This document shows, in pieces, positions 1 to 8,680 of a DNA stretch of 64,000 nt. A program made the position numbers and the translations under genes. Location: contig JBQTHL010000026.1 of NCBI GenBank assembly GCA_052389915.1, forward strand, positions 62,001-126,000. Direction: 5' to 3'. Position 1 is the first letter of the stretch, and the number at the start of each line of letters is the position of its first letter. Source of the stretch: Panacagrimonas sp052389915 (lineage in GTDB: Bacteria; Pseudomonadota; Gammaproteobacteria; Nevskiales; Nevskiaceae). The notes beneath the pieces are model-generated. The model was not told the origin of the DNA. It ran no database searches and worked only from the letters and a program-made list of their open reading frames with translations.

Positions 1-899
1 TGCATGGCGACAACGTCTATCGCATCAGCGGTGATCGCGGCACCGCAAGGGTGTTCGACATCGAAACCCGCAAGGATCACTTCGCGCACATCGCCGACTG
101 GACCCTGCACGACCGTCTCCCGCAGTGCGAGGTCGGCCCCAACAACCACGTCGAGATCATCCTGAGCCGCGTACGGCCGGAAGGCACACGCAACTGGGTG
201 CAGCTCGCCGAAGGGCCGGGCAACATCATCTTCCGCCAGTACTACTACGACTGGAACACCGAGCAGGCCGCGCGCCTGAGCATCGTCAACGAGAATGCGA
301 TCTATCCGCCGCCGGCCCTGAGCACGCCAGCAATCGCAAACGGTCTGGAGCTGTTCTGCGACTGGATTCGCGATGTGCCGAAGCGTTTCGCGCAGGTCGT
401 GAACACCTATTACGCCGCACCGAAGAATTCGATGGTGTTCGACACCATCGACTTCGGATGGAAGGCGCTGAAGTACGGCAAGGGCATCTACCAGTGCGCG
501 CCGGACGAGGCGCTGATCCTCGAAGTGAAGCTGCCGAAGTCGTACTACTGGAGCATCCAGTTGTGCAGCCACTTCTGGGAAGCGCGCGACTACCACCTGC
601 GCCAGACCTCGTTGAACGGCCACCAGGCGCAGATCGACGAGGACGGCGTATTCCGCGCGGTGATTTCGCACGGCGATCCTGGAATCGCGAACTGGCTCGA
701 CGCCGGCGGCCATGAGCAGGGCCTGCTTGCGATCCGCTACTACGAGCCGGATTCGACGCCGATCCCGAGCATGAAGCGCATCAAGCTGTCGGAGTTGCGC
801 GCGTCGCTGCCCAAGTCCACACCGGCAGTATCCGCCGAGCAGCGGCAGAAGTCGCTGCGTGATCGCGCCTGGTCCGTCGCCCGTCTCGGCCGCGAATAA
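1..899 (+). CDS. DUF1214-like protein, 5' end outside window
   Basis: The reading frame is open from base 3 to a TAA at 897-899, so the N-terminus lies upstream of the window. The first in-window start candidate is a GTG at 51, but the preceding codons are continuous coding sequence. The C-terminal half (WSIQLCSHFWEARDY, then DEDGVFRAVISH and GIANWLDAGG, ending in LLAIRYYEP) resembles the DUF1214 beta-sandwich fold, where an aromatic-rich strand is followed by a P..NWL motif. Its biochemical role is unknown. A short-chain dehydrogenase follows after 27 bp on the same strand, so the two may be co-transcribed. Family assignment is by motif only. Confidence 0.65.
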   Translation, partial: HGDNVYRISGDRGTARVFDIETRKDHFAHIADWTLHDRLPQCEVGPNNHVEIILSRVRPEGTRNWVQLAEGPGNIIFRQYYYDWNTEQAARLSIVNENAIYPPPALSTPAIANGLELFCDWIRDVPKRFAQVVNTYYAAPKNSMVFDTIDFGWKALKYGKGIYQCAPDEALILEVKLPKSYYWSIQLCSHFWEARDYHLRQTSLNGHQAQIDEDGVFRAVISHGDPGIANWLDAGGHEQGLLAIRYYEPDSTPIPSMKRIKLSELRASLPKSTPAVSAEQRQKSLRDRAWSVARLGRE

Positions 900-926
900 A
901 CACCCAAAAAAACGTAGGAGAATCCA

Positions 927-1703
927 ATGTCGAAAATCGAAAAGCTGTTCTCGTTGAAAGGCAAGATCGCGCTGGTGACCGGTGCCGGTTCCGGCATGGG
1001 CCGCCAGTTCGCTGGCACGCTCGCCGACGCGGGCGCCAAGGTCGTGTGCGTCGCGCGCAACAAGGCTCGCCTGGAAGAAGTCGTCGCGGAGATCCGCAAG
1101 GCCGGTGGCGAGGCCGTCGCGATTGACGGCGACGTCGGCAGCACGGCCGGCGTGGAGCAGATGTTCGACCGCGCCGAGAAGGCCTACGGTCGCGTCAACA
1201 TCCTGGTCAACAGCGCGGCGCAGCTCGACTTCGGTCTGTTTCCGGATGTGAAGGACGAGAACTGGGACAACCTCATAAACGTCAATCTCTCGGGGATGAT
1301 GCGCACCTGCCGCTCGTTCTCCGAGCGCCTCATCAAGGCCGGCGCACCCGGTGCCATCGTCAACATCACGTCCATCATCGGTACGCAGGTGATGCTCGGC
1401 GTGCCCACGTACGGCACCTTGAAAGCGGCTGCGAACCAGCTCACCCGCTCCATGGCTCGGGACATGTTCCCGCATGGCATCCGCTGCAATGCCATCGCCC
1501 CCGGCTACTTCCACACCGAGATGGTGTCCGGGTACTTCGATACCGACGCCGGCAAGGCCGACATCGACCGGCATCCTATGAAGCGCCTGGGCAAAGTCGA
1601 GGAACTCGACGGTGCACTGCTCCTGCTCGCGAGCGACGCCTCGGCCTACATCAACGGCGCGATCCTGAGCGTGGACGGCGGCCAGGTCATCCAGCTTCAT
1701 TGA
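927..1703 (+). CDS. SDR family NAD(P)-dependent oxidoreductase
   Basis: A classical short-chain dehydrogenase/reductase of 258 residues. The Rossmann glycine motif TGAGSGMG is at residues 18-25, the NNAG-equivalent NSAA at 95-98, and the catalytic Ser149, Tyr162 and Lys166 are all present, so it should be active on an alcohol/ketone substrate. The C-terminal VDGGQ motif is typical of the family. An AGGAG ribosome site precedes the ATG. It lies between a DUF1214-like gene and a small alpha-beta barrel gene, which suggests a catabolic operon. The substrate cannot be read from the sequence. Confidence 0.93.
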   Translation: MSKIEKLFSLKGKIALVTGAGSGMGRQFAGTLADAGAKVVCVARNKARLEEVVAEIRKAGGEAVAIDGDVGSTAGVEQMFDRAEKAYGRVNILVNSAAQLDFGLFPDVKDENWDNLINVNLSGMMRTCRSFSERLIKAGAPGAIVNITSIIGTQVMLGVPTYGTLKAAANQLTRSMARDMFPHGIRCNAIAPGYFHTEMVSGYFDTDAGKADIDRHPMKRLGKVEELDGALLLLASDASAYINGAILSVDGGQVIQLH

Positions 1704-1758
1704 GCCCCGCTTCACTAAACGCGAACACGCTGCAACCACACCCAAAGGAGAGAGAGAC

Positions 1759-2124
1759 ATGGTGCGATCAATATTTCTGGTGCTGTCGGATGCCACGGGC
1801 CCGGGCACAGACGCTGAATTCAATCGCTGGTATTCGCAGAAGCACATCCAGGATGTATCGAAGGTTCCGGGCGTGGTTTCCGCCACGCGCTATCGCATCG
1901 AGAAGGGCGTCACGGTGCTGCCGGGGGTCAATGCGGACCGCCACAGCTACGTCGCGATCTACGAGATCGAGGCCAAGACCAAGGAAGAACTCGAAATCTT
2001 TGCGGCGTCGCTGCGCAACGGCATCGACTCGGGTGCGGTGGATATCAGCCCGACCCTCGATTTCGCGAGCGTCACGGGAAGTCTCTGCGTTCCCATCACG
2101 CCCCGCGTGACCGCCGATTCCTGA
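1759..2124 (+). CDS. Dimeric alpha-beta barrel (EthD/DUF4286-like) protein
   Basis: A 121-residue protein with an excellent AAAGGAGAG ribosome site upstream of the ATG. The N-terminal pattern (FLVLSDATGPGTDAEFNRWY, then HIQDVSKVPGVVSATRYR) is the strand-helix-strand layout with a W-Y...H..D....PG signature seen in EthD-like dimeric ferredoxin-fold proteins. Members are often small accessory or isomerase-like proteins in aromatic and steroid degradation loci. It follows the SDR by 55 bp in the same direction, consistent with one transcript. Function is inferred from fold only. Confidence 0.6.
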   Translation: MVRSIFLVLSDATGPGTDAEFNRWYSQKHIQDVSKVPGVVSATRYRIEKGVTVLPGVNADRHSYVAIYEIEAKTKEELEIFAASLRNGIDSGAVDISPTLDFASVTGSLCVPITPRVTADS

Positions 2125-2259
2125 TTGCAGCAGCGCCGCGGGTTCATCCAGCGGCAGAGTCGAGTGCGGAAATGCCCGCGAGCGATTCGCGGCGTTGAAG
2201 TCGGCTGTGTTGCGATTGGGCGCGCTTTCCATCATCACCAGTGGCATGAAGAGAACACG

Positions 2260-2979
2260 ATGCAAGAGAACGCCAGCGTGACGTCGCAGAGAATGGGGCT
2301 GTGGTGCAGCTGGATTTTTGCTGCGCTGACGGTTGTCGGATGGCTGGGCATTGCGCATTTCTACGCACCGGCCCGAGCCGATCTTGGAATGGAAGCGACC
2401 AAGGTCTGGTACACCGAGACCTATCACTGGCGCACGATCATCGGCTGCACGATCTTCTACATTGCCTGCGGCTTTCTGGTGCCGGCTTCGATCCAGTTCG
2501 GAATCATGCTGGCCAAGATTGAAGGCCGTTACCCGCTGTGGTCGATCACGGCGGCCGTCGGCGGCATCTTCATCTCGGTGATCATCTTTCTCAACGCCTG
2601 CGCGTGGATCGTGGCGGCGTATCGGCCTGAGACCGGCGCCGATGTCATCCAGTCCTGGAACGACTGGGCCTGGATGGCGTTTCTGCTGGGCTGGCTCTAT
2701 CTCGCGGTGGAGATGATCGCGTCCGGCGTCGTCGAAATGCAGGACAAACGTGCGGTGCCCATGATCCCGCGCTGGCTGACCTGGTTCACCTTCGCAGGCG
2801 CCGCCTCGCTGCTCACTGCTGCCGGGCCCGCGTTCTTCCAGAGTGGGCCGTTCGCCTATCACGGCCTGCTCGGCTTCTACCTTCCGATGTCCGTGTGGGG
2901 AACCTACCTGCTGCTGACGAGCTGGTACATGCTCAAGGAACTGGATCGCGAAGCGCGCGGATTGCGAGAGCCTTCTTAG
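2260..2979 (+). CDS. Multi-pass inner-membrane protein of unknown function
   Basis: The open frame starts earlier (2125), but the ATG at 2260 is preferred because it precedes the first hydrophobic segment directly. The 239-residue product has about six hydrophobic stretches: residues about 14-33 (WIFAALTVVGWLGIAHFYA), 60-80, 93-115, 140-160, 172-192 and 205-225. I recognise no catalytic motif or named family. It follows the small barrel protein after a 135-bp gap with no clear promoter. Given its neighbours it may act in uptake or retention of a hydrophobic substrate, but that is only context. Confidence 0.7.
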   Translation: MQENASVTSQRMGLWCSWIFAALTVVGWLGIAHFYAPARADLGMEATKVWYTETYHWRTIIGCTIFYIACGFLVPASIQFGIMLAKIEGRYPLWSITAAVGGIFISVIIFLNACAWIVAAYRPETGADVIQSWNDWAWMAFLLGWLYLAVEMIASGVVEMQDKRAVPMIPRWLTWFTFAGAASLLTAAGPAFFQSGPFAYHGLLGFYLPMSVWGTYLLLTSWYMLKELDREARGLREPS

Positions 2980-3042
2980 GCCGATTTCATTCGGCGGACC
3001 TGCGCCGACTCATTTCTCAAGTTCAAAGCCACGAGCCATTTC

Positions 3043-3555
3043 ATGAAAGCAGCGACAGTGCATCTACCCGCGAGCCTCGAAGCTCTGGCCATCGAAGAGC
3101 GACCCGAGCCAGCCATCGAACCGGGCAAGGTCAAGGTTCGATGGCACGCCTTGTCGCTGAACTTCCACGACTACGCAGTGGCGGCGGGCCTGATGCCGAC
3201 CAGCAACGGCCGCATTCCGATCTCTGATGGCGCTGGCGAGATCGTGGAGGTCGGCAGCGGCGTGGCGGACTGGAAACGCGGGGATAAGGTGATGAGCCTG
3301 TTCTTCCCGGACTGGCACGACGGTGCGCCAACGGTTGAAACGACGCGCCGACTTGGCGGCGATTCCACCGACGGCTGTGCCGTCGAACTCAGCGTGGTGG
3401 ACCCGGCCACACTGACGCCGATTCCGCGGAACTACTCCTATCGTGAGGCGGCGACCTTGCCCTGCGCAGCGCTGACCGCCTGGCGTGGATTGGTCGAGAT
3501 CGGCCAGATCAAGGCCGGCGACAGCGTGCTGGTCGAGGGCACCGGCGGTGTCTCC
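3043..3555 (+). pseudogene. Truncated MDR/zinc-type alcohol dehydrogenase (N-terminal half)
   Basis: From the ATG at 3043 the product matches the GroES-like N-terminal domain and the start of the nucleotide-binding domain of a medium-chain dehydrogenase/reductase: DGAGEIVEVGSGV, then ATLPCAALTAWRGL and DSVLVEGTGGVS. Homology stops abruptly after GGVS at about 3555, in the middle of the Rossmann fold. The frame then runs only 17 more codons (PLSPGLRAR...) to a stop at 3604-3606. The missing half (about 160-180 residues) is not elsewhere in the window. The sequence immediately after the breakpoint encodes an unrelated gene in another frame, so this is a deletion or recombination product. Confidence 0.85.
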
Positions 3556-3997
3556 CCTCTTTCGCCTGGTCTGCGAGCACGAATCTCCATTTGCCTTCAT
3601 CGCTGAGGGTCGCGAGCACTTCGAGAAGCTGGCGGATGGATACGCACACGATATGGGGAAGGCTGCTGCCATCAGGCCCGATGCGTTCTCGACGGAACAG
3701 GGGGCCGTATTCGTTCTGCCGAACGAGGCCTGGGCGAGGCGGGTCAGCGGTGTGTACAGCAACGATCTCACGAACCAACACCCGGACCGCGCCCACGCCG
3801 TTCTGACCGAGAAGGGAAGCGGCAACTATCTGGTCAGCGTGCGCGCCCCGCTCAATCGCAAAGAGGGAGCGGATGTCCTGTGCAGACGCTTCCAGACCGG
3901 CGGTGGCCGCGCCGCCGCCGCCGGCATCAATGAGCTTCCGCCAGAGGAGTTGTCACGATTCACGTCCGAATTCCGCGCACACCTCTGGGGTCCCTGA
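3556..3997 (+). pseudogene. Truncated DHH-family phosphoesterase-like protein (DHHA1 C-terminal fragment)
   Basis: In the +2 frame relative to the preceding dehydrogenase fragment, this encodes the C-terminus of a DHH superfamily protein, from LFRLVCEHESPFAFIAEG to the stop at 3995-3997. The diagnostic DHHA1 part is SVRAPLNRKEGADVLC followed by TGGGRAAAAGINELP, with the GGGR substrate-binding motif intact. The DHH catalytic N-terminal domain is absent. The frame can be extended back to an ATG at 3485, but those residues are out-of-frame dehydrogenase sequence, so that start is spurious. The fragment is very probably non-functional. Confidence 0.82.
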
Positions 3998-4001
3998 GGC
4001 C

Positions 4002-4877
4002 CTAGCCTGGCAGCATCGCGACAAAGGCTTCCAGCGGCGGGCTGGACCACATGCCCCTGCGCTGAATGCGATACAGCGGCCGGTCAATGCGTAGGCCCTT
4101 CATGCGCACGACGGTCAGGGTCTTCGCCGCCAGCTCGGTCCGCACAGCGAATGCCGACAACACCGCGATGCCAACGCCCGTCGCGACCGTGTGCTTGATG
4201 GCCTCCGTGCTGGCCAGGGTCATGGACGGACGCAGCGCGATCTTCTTCGCGGAGAACGCCTTCTCGGTTACTGCCCGTGTGCCCGAGCCAACCTCGTGCA
4301 TCAGCAGCGGATGCTGGACGACAGCGGTCAGCGGCGCGGGATTCTGCCGCGTGATCGGATGCCCCGGCGAAGCGATGAGCACCAGCTCGTCGCTCGCGAA
4401 GACGCGATAGTCGAGCAGTTCGCTACCCAGGATGCCCTCGGTGAAGCCGATGTCGATTTCGCTCACAATCAGTTTCTGTTCAATCACTGCGGTGCTATCG
4501 ACGTGCAGAAAAAGCTCGACGTCTGGATATTTCCGGCGGAACTGCGCCAGCAGTGCGGGCATCAGGTAAGCGCCAACCGTGCGGCTGGCACCGATCCGGA
4601 GACGACCGCGTACGCCCAGCTTGAGATCGCGGATCGCGGCCTCGGCCTCCGACTCGACCGCGATCAGGTTGTTTGCATATCCCTGAAGTAGCCGGCCGGC
4701 CTCGGTCAGTCGCACGCCGCGCGGCAGTCGGTCGAACAGCATCACGCCTAGCGCGTGCTCGAATTCGCCGAGCTGCTTGGATACGGCGGACTGGCTGAGG
4801 TGCAGGGCTTGCGCGCCGGCACTGACGCTGCCGCTGGCGGCCACGGCCTGGAAGATCGACAGGTGATTGAGGTTCAT
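4002..4877 (-). CDS. LysR-family transcriptional regulator
   Basis: The product carries an N-terminal winged helix-turn-helix (residues about 1-60, FQAVAASGSVSAGAQALHLS then QSAVSKQLGEFEHALG) and a periplasmic-binding-protein-like effector domain (about 90-290). An ATG at 4877 is chosen over a GTG at 4886. It is divergent from cysD with about 138 bp between the start codons, and a TGTAA-N5-TTACA inverted repeat sits in that gap. By this arrangement it probably regulates cysDNC and itself, acting like CysB or CysL, though the effector is unknown. It ends 4 bp from the DHHA1 fragment (convergent). Confidence 0.9.
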   Translation of the reverse strand: MNLNHLSIFQAVAASGSVSAGAQALHLSQSAVSKQLGEFEHALGVMLFDRLPRGVRLTEAGRLLQGYANNLIAVESEAEAAIRDLKLGVRGRLRIGASRTVGAYLMPALLAQFRRKYPDVELFLHVDSTAVIEQKLIVSEIDIGFTEGILGSELLDYRVFASDELVLIASPGHPITRQNPAPLTAVVQHPLLMHEVGSGTRAVTEKAFSAKKIALRPSMTLASTEAIKHTVATGVGIAVLSAFAVRTELAAKTLTVVRMKGLRIDRPLYRIQRRGMWSSPPLEAFVAMLPG

Positions 4878-4902
4878 GTGCGGCACATTCTGCTATGAGA
4901 TT

Positions 4903-4917
4903 TGTAAATGTATTACA
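4903..4917. promoter_or_regulatory. Inverted repeat, candidate LysR operator
   Basis: A perfect inverted repeat TGTAA-N5-TTACA, typical in size for a LysR-type box, lies in the AT-rich gap between the divergent LysR gene and cysD. It overlaps the proposed -35 of cysD (4912-4917). Confidence 0.6.
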
Positions 4918-4940
4918 TGAACATATTCCGTTTTTAATAT
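4912..4940 (+). promoter_or_regulatory. Candidate sigma-70 promoter for cysD-cysNC
   Basis: ATTACA (4912-4917) and TAATAT (4935-4940) are separated by 17 bp in an AT-rich island within GC-rich sequence, about 75 bp upstream of the cysD start. The -35 is shared with the LysR-type inverted repeat, so the regulator could block or recruit polymerase here. Confidence 0.5.
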
Positions 4941-5015
4941 ACCGGCGTCTTGCGTAAGCTGGCACCTTCGCTGGCACCTTCGCTGGCTCTCCCCACATCG
5001 AAGACGCGCCAATCC

Positions 5016-5948
5016 ATGGAATCCGCCACAGCCTTGCCGAAGTCCCCGACCACGCTCACCCATCTGCAAAGGCTGGAGGCCGAGTCCATCCACATCATGC
5101 GCGAGGTCGTCGCCGAGTCGGAAAAACCGGTGATGCTGTACTCGGTAGGCAAGGACAGCGCCGTGATGCTGCACCTGGCGCGCAAGGCCTTCTTTCCTTC
5201 GCCACCGCCGTTCCCGCTGCTGCACGTGGACACGACCTGGAAGTTCAAGGCCATGTACGAGCTGCGCGACAAGATGGCGCGCGAGTCCGGCATGGAGCTG
5301 CTCGTCTACCAGAACCCGGAAGCCAAGGAGAAAGGCATCAATCCTTTCGATCACGGCTCCCTGCACACCGACCTATGGAAGACCGAAGGGCTCAAGCAGG
5401 CGCTCGACCACTACAAGTTCGACGTCGCCTTCGGTGGCGCACGGCGCGACGAGGAGAAGTCGCGCGCCAAGGAGCGCATTTTCTCCTTCCGCACGTCGAG
5501 CCATCGCTGGGACGGCAAGAGTCAGCGTCCCGAGCTATGGAATCTCTACAATGCGAAGAAGGCCAAGGGCGAGAGCATCCGCGTGTTCCCGATCTCGAAC
5601 TGGACCGAGCTCGACATCTGGCAATACATCCATCTCGAGAACATTCCCATCGTTCCGCTGTACATGGCCGCCCCGCGGCCCACGGTGGAGCGCGACGGCC
5701 TGCTGCTGATGGTGGACGACGAGCGCTTCCGCCTGAAGCCGGGCGAGAAGCCCGTGATGCGCTCGATCCGTTTCCGCACTCTGGGCTGCTACCCGCTCAC
5801 GGGTGCAGTCGAGAGCACCGCGGACACCTTGCCGCGCGTGATCCAGGAAATGCTGCTCACGACGACCTCGGAGCGCCAGGGCCGCATCATCGACAAGGAC
5901 GCCGGCAGCGCGAGCATGGAGAAGAAGAAGCAGGAAGGATATTTCTGA
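5016..5948 (+). CDS. cysD: Sulfate adenylyltransferase subunit 2 (CysD)
   Basis: CysD is the adenylyl-transferring subunit of ATP sulfurylase, which with CysN makes adenosine 5'-phosphosulfate from ATP and sulfate in assimilatory sulfate reduction. The PP-loop signature SVGKDS is at residues 43-48, with GGARRDEEKSRAKER and IPIVPLY further on as in family members. The frame opens at a TTG (4950) but that extension is a low-complexity APSLAPSLA stretch from a 12-bp tandem repeat, so the ATG at 5016 (310 residues, close to the usual 302) is preferred. Its TGA overlaps the cysNC ATG, indicating translational coupling. Confidence 0.96.
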   Translation: MESATALPKSPTTLTHLQRLEAESIHIMREVVAESEKPVMLYSVGKDSAVMLHLARKAFFPSPPPFPLLHVDTTWKFKAMYELRDKMARESGMELLVYQNPEAKEKGINPFDHGSLHTDLWKTEGLKQALDHYKFDVAFGGARRDEEKSRAKERIFSFRTSSHRWDGKSQRPELWNLYNAKKAKGESIRVFPISNWTELDIWQYIHLENIPIVPLYMAAPRPTVERDGLLLMVDDERFRLKPGEKPVMRSIRFRTLGCYPLTGAVESTADTLPRVIQEMLLTTTSERQGRIIDKDAGSASMEKKKQEGYF

Positions 5949-7873
5949 TGAACACCACCACGACTACCGCAGCGGACCCGATCTACGTCACCTACGAGCT
6001 GATCGCCAGGGACATCGACGCCTACCTCGTCCGCCACCAGCACAAGAGCCTGCTGCGCTTCATCACATGCGGTAGCGTCGATGACGGCAAATCAACGCTC
6101 ATCGGCCGCCTGCTGTACGACTCGAAGATGATCTTCGAGGATCAGCTCGCGGCGCTCGAAGCGGACTCGAAAAAGGTCGGCACGCAGGGCCAGGAGATCG
6201 ACTTCGCGCTGCTCGTCGATGGGCTCGCCGCCGAGCGCGAGCAGGGCATCACTATCGACGTTGCCTACCGATTCTTCGCCACCGAGAAGCGCAAGTTCAT
6301 CGTCGCCGACACCCCCGGCCACGAGCAGTACACGCGCAACATGGTGACAGGCGCCTCGACGGCCGACCTCGCGATCATCCTGATCGATGCGCGCAAGGGC
6401 GTGCTGACCCAGACGCGCCGGCACAGCTATCTCGCGCACCTGATCGGCATCCGCAACCTCGTGCTCGCGGTCAACAAGATGGACCTGATCGGCTACGACC
6501 AGGCCAAGTACGAGGCTATCGTCGCGGACTACCGCGCGTTCGCGAAGAGCATCGGCATCACGGCGTTCACGCCCATGCCGATCTCGGGCTTCAAGGGCGA
6601 CAACATCACGACGAACTCCGCGAACATGCCCTGGTACACGGGCCTGCCGTTGATGGCGCACCTGGAGACGGTGGAGCTGGACACCACGCTCGACCAGGCC
6701 AAGCCCTTCCGCCTGCCGGTGCAGTGGGTCAATCGTCCGAACCTCGATTTCCGCGGCTTCTCAGGATTGATCGCCAGCGGCGTGATCGCCAAGGGCGACG
6801 CGGTCCGCGTCCTGCCCAGCGGCAAGACGAGCACCGTCAGCCGCGTCGTGACCTTCGACGGCGATCTCGATCAGGCCGTCGCCGGCCAATCGATCACCTT
6901 GTGCTTTGCCGACGAGATCGACTGCTCGCGCGGCGATGTCATCACGCGGGCCGACCAGCCCACCGAAGTCGCCGACCAGTTCGAGTCCACGCTCGTTTGG
7001 ATGAGCGACGAGGCCCTGGTGCCCGGACGGCCGTACTGGCTGAAGATCGGCGCGCAGACGGTCACCGCACGCGTGCAGCCGCCGGAATACCAGATCAACG
7101 TCAACACGCTCGAGCACCTCGCGGCCAAGACGCTGGAACTCAACGCCATCGGCGTCGCGAAGATCACGACCGAGCGCCCGATTCCGTTCGAGTCTTATGC
7201 CGACAACCGCTCGCTCGGCGGTTTCATCCTGATCGACAAGTTCAGCAACGCCACCGTCGCCGCCGGCATGCTGCATTTCTCGCTGCGGCGTGCGCAGAAC
7301 GTGCATTGGCAGGCGCTCGACGTGACGCGCGAGCTGCGTGCCTCGCTCAAGGGCCAGCAGCCGGCGGTGCTGTGGTTCACCGGCCTGTCCGGCTCCGGCA
7401 AGAGCACCATCGCGAACCTGGTCGAGAAGAAGCTTGCACACCTGGGCAAGCACACCTTCCTGCTCGATGGCGACAACATCCGCCACGGTCTCAACAAGGA
7501 TCTCGGCTTCACGCAGGCGGATCGCATCGAGAACATCCGGCGCATCGGCGAGGTCGCGAAGCTGATGACCGATGCGGGCCTGATCGTGCTCACTGCCTTC
7601 ATCTCGCCGTTCCGCGCGGAGCGCGAGCTGGTGCGCTCGATGCTGCCGGCCGGAGAATTCATCGAGGTCTTCGTCGATACGCCGCTGGCCGAGGCCGAGA
7701 AGCGCGACGTGAAGGGCCTGTATAAGAAGGCCCGCGCGGGCGAGCTGCCGAACTTCACCGGCATAGATTCACCCTACGAGGCGCCGGACGCGCCGGAGCT
7801 TCGTGTCGACACCACGGCGATGACGGCAGAGGCTGCGGCAGACCTGATAGTGAGCCGGCTGCTCGATACCTGA
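5948..7873 (+). CDS. cysNC: Bifunctional sulfate adenylyltransferase subunit 1 / APS kinase (CysNC fusion)
   Basis: A 641-residue fusion. The N-terminal EF-Tu-like GTPase (CysN) has the P-loop GSVDDGKST at residues 42-50, DTPGHEQY for G3 and NKMDL for G4, followed by two beta-barrel domains. The C-terminal APS kinase (CysC, from about residue 464) has the P-loop GLSGSGKST and DGDNIRHGLNKDLGF. GTP hydrolysis drives APS synthesis on CysD, and the kinase phosphorylates APS to PAPS. The ATG overlaps the cysD stop as TGATG. No cysH, cysI or cysJ lies nearby, so reduction is encoded elsewhere. Confidence 0.96.
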   Translation: MNTTTTTAADPIYVTYELIARDIDAYLVRHQHKSLLRFITCGSVDDGKSTLIGRLLYDSKMIFEDQLAALEADSKKVGTQGQEIDFALLVDGLAAEREQGITIDVAYRFFATEKRKFIVADTPGHEQYTRNMVTGASTADLAIILIDARKGVLTQTRRHSYLAHLIGIRNLVLAVNKMDLIGYDQAKYEAIVADYRAFAKSIGITAFTPMPISGFKGDNITTNSANMPWYTGLPLMAHLETVELDTTLDQAKPFRLPVQWVNRPNLDFRGFSGLIASGVIAKGDAVRVLPSGKTSTVSRVVTFDGDLDQAVAGQSITLCFADEIDCSRGDVITRADQPTEVADQFESTLVWMSDEALVPGRPYWLKIGAQTVTARVQPPEYQINVNTLEHLAAKTLELNAIGVAKITTERPIPFESYADNRSLGGFILIDKFSNATVAAGMLHFSLRRAQNVHWQALDVTRELRASLKGQQPAVLWFTGLSGSGKSTIANLVEKKLAHLGKHTFLLDGDNIRHGLNKDLGFTQADRIENIRRIGEVAKLMTDAGLIVLTAFISPFRAERELVRSMLPAGEFIEVFVDTPLAEAEKRDVKGLYKKARAGELPNFTGIDSPYEAPDAPELRVDTTAMTAEAAADLIVSRLLDT

Positions 7874-7906
7874 GCGAGAATCGCGGAACCGCACGAGGAG
7901 AACGAG

Positions 7907-8671
7907 ATGAGCGAGGAAGTTCAGGTCGTCGTCGCCGACGGCATCATGACCGTCACCATCAACCGCCCAGCGGCGCGCAACGCGGTGAACCGCGCGGTCG
8001 CGATGGGCATCGCCGAGGCGATGCAGCAGCTGGACGCGAACGACGCGATCCAGGCCGCGATCCTCACCGGCGCTGGCGGCACGTTCTGCTCCGGCATGGA
8101 CCTCAAGGCCTTCGTCAGCGGCGAGCTGCCGATCGTGCCGGGCCGTGGCTTCGCCGGCATCGCCGAGGCGCCGCCGCTAAAGCCGCTGATCGCCGCGGTG
8201 GAAGGCTTCGCGCTCGCCGGTGGCTTCGAGATCGCGATCAGCTGCGATCTGATCGTGTCGGCCGACAACGCGAAGTTCGGCATCCCCGAGGTCAAGCGCG
8301 GCCTCGCCGCGGGCGCAGGCGGCCTCGTGCGCCTGCCGCGACAGATTCCGCGTCGCGTCGCGATGGAACTGGCGATCACCGGCGAGTTCATCAGCGCGCA
8401 GCGCGCCTACGAGCTGGGCCTGATCAATCGCATCGTGCCCGCGGGCCAGAGCCTGCAGGCCGCGACCGAGTTGGCGCGCGTCATCGCCGCGAACGGACCG
8501 CTCGCGGTCAAGGCCAGCAAGCAGATCGTGCAACAGTCGCAGGATTGGTCACAGGCCGAGACCTTCGCGAAGCAGCAGCCCTTCCTCGACACCGTGTTCC
8601 GCAGCAAGGACGCGATCGAGGGCGCCAAGGCTTTTGCGGAGAAACGCGCGCCGGTGTGGAAGGGGCGCTGA
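7907..8671 (+). CDS. Enoyl-CoA hydratase/isomerase (crotonase) family protein
   Basis: A 254-residue crotonase-fold protein. The oxyanion-hole segments are TGAGGTFCSGMDLK and FALAGGFEIAISCDLIV, with FGIPEVKRGLAAGAGG supplying the position of a catalytic glutamate. A GAGGAGAACGAG ribosome site precedes the ATG. It hydrates or isomerises an acyl-CoA, probably in beta-oxidation of a fatty acid or degradation product. It lies 33 bp after cysNC but is functionally unrelated, so read-through transcription is possible. It converges on the TetR gene with a 9-bp gap. Confidence 0.92.
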   Translation: MSEEVQVVVADGIMTVTINRPAARNAVNRAVAMGIAEAMQQLDANDAIQAAILTGAGGTFCSGMDLKAFVSGELPIVPGRGFAGIAEAPPLKPLIAAVEGFALAGGFEIAISCDLIVSADNAKFGIPEVKRGLAAGAGGLVRLPRQIPRRVAMELAITGEFISAQRAYELGLINRIVPAGQSLQAATELARVIAANGPLAVKASKQIVQQSQDWSQAETFAKQQPFLDTVFRSKDAIEGAKAFAEKRAPVWKGR

Positions 8672-8680
8672 CCCGCCGCG

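Noticed and set aside
3485..3997. A 170-residue intact gene starting at ATG 3485
   Set aside because: The first 22 codons are out-of-frame dehydrogenase sequence; only the DHHA1 part after about 3556 has homology.
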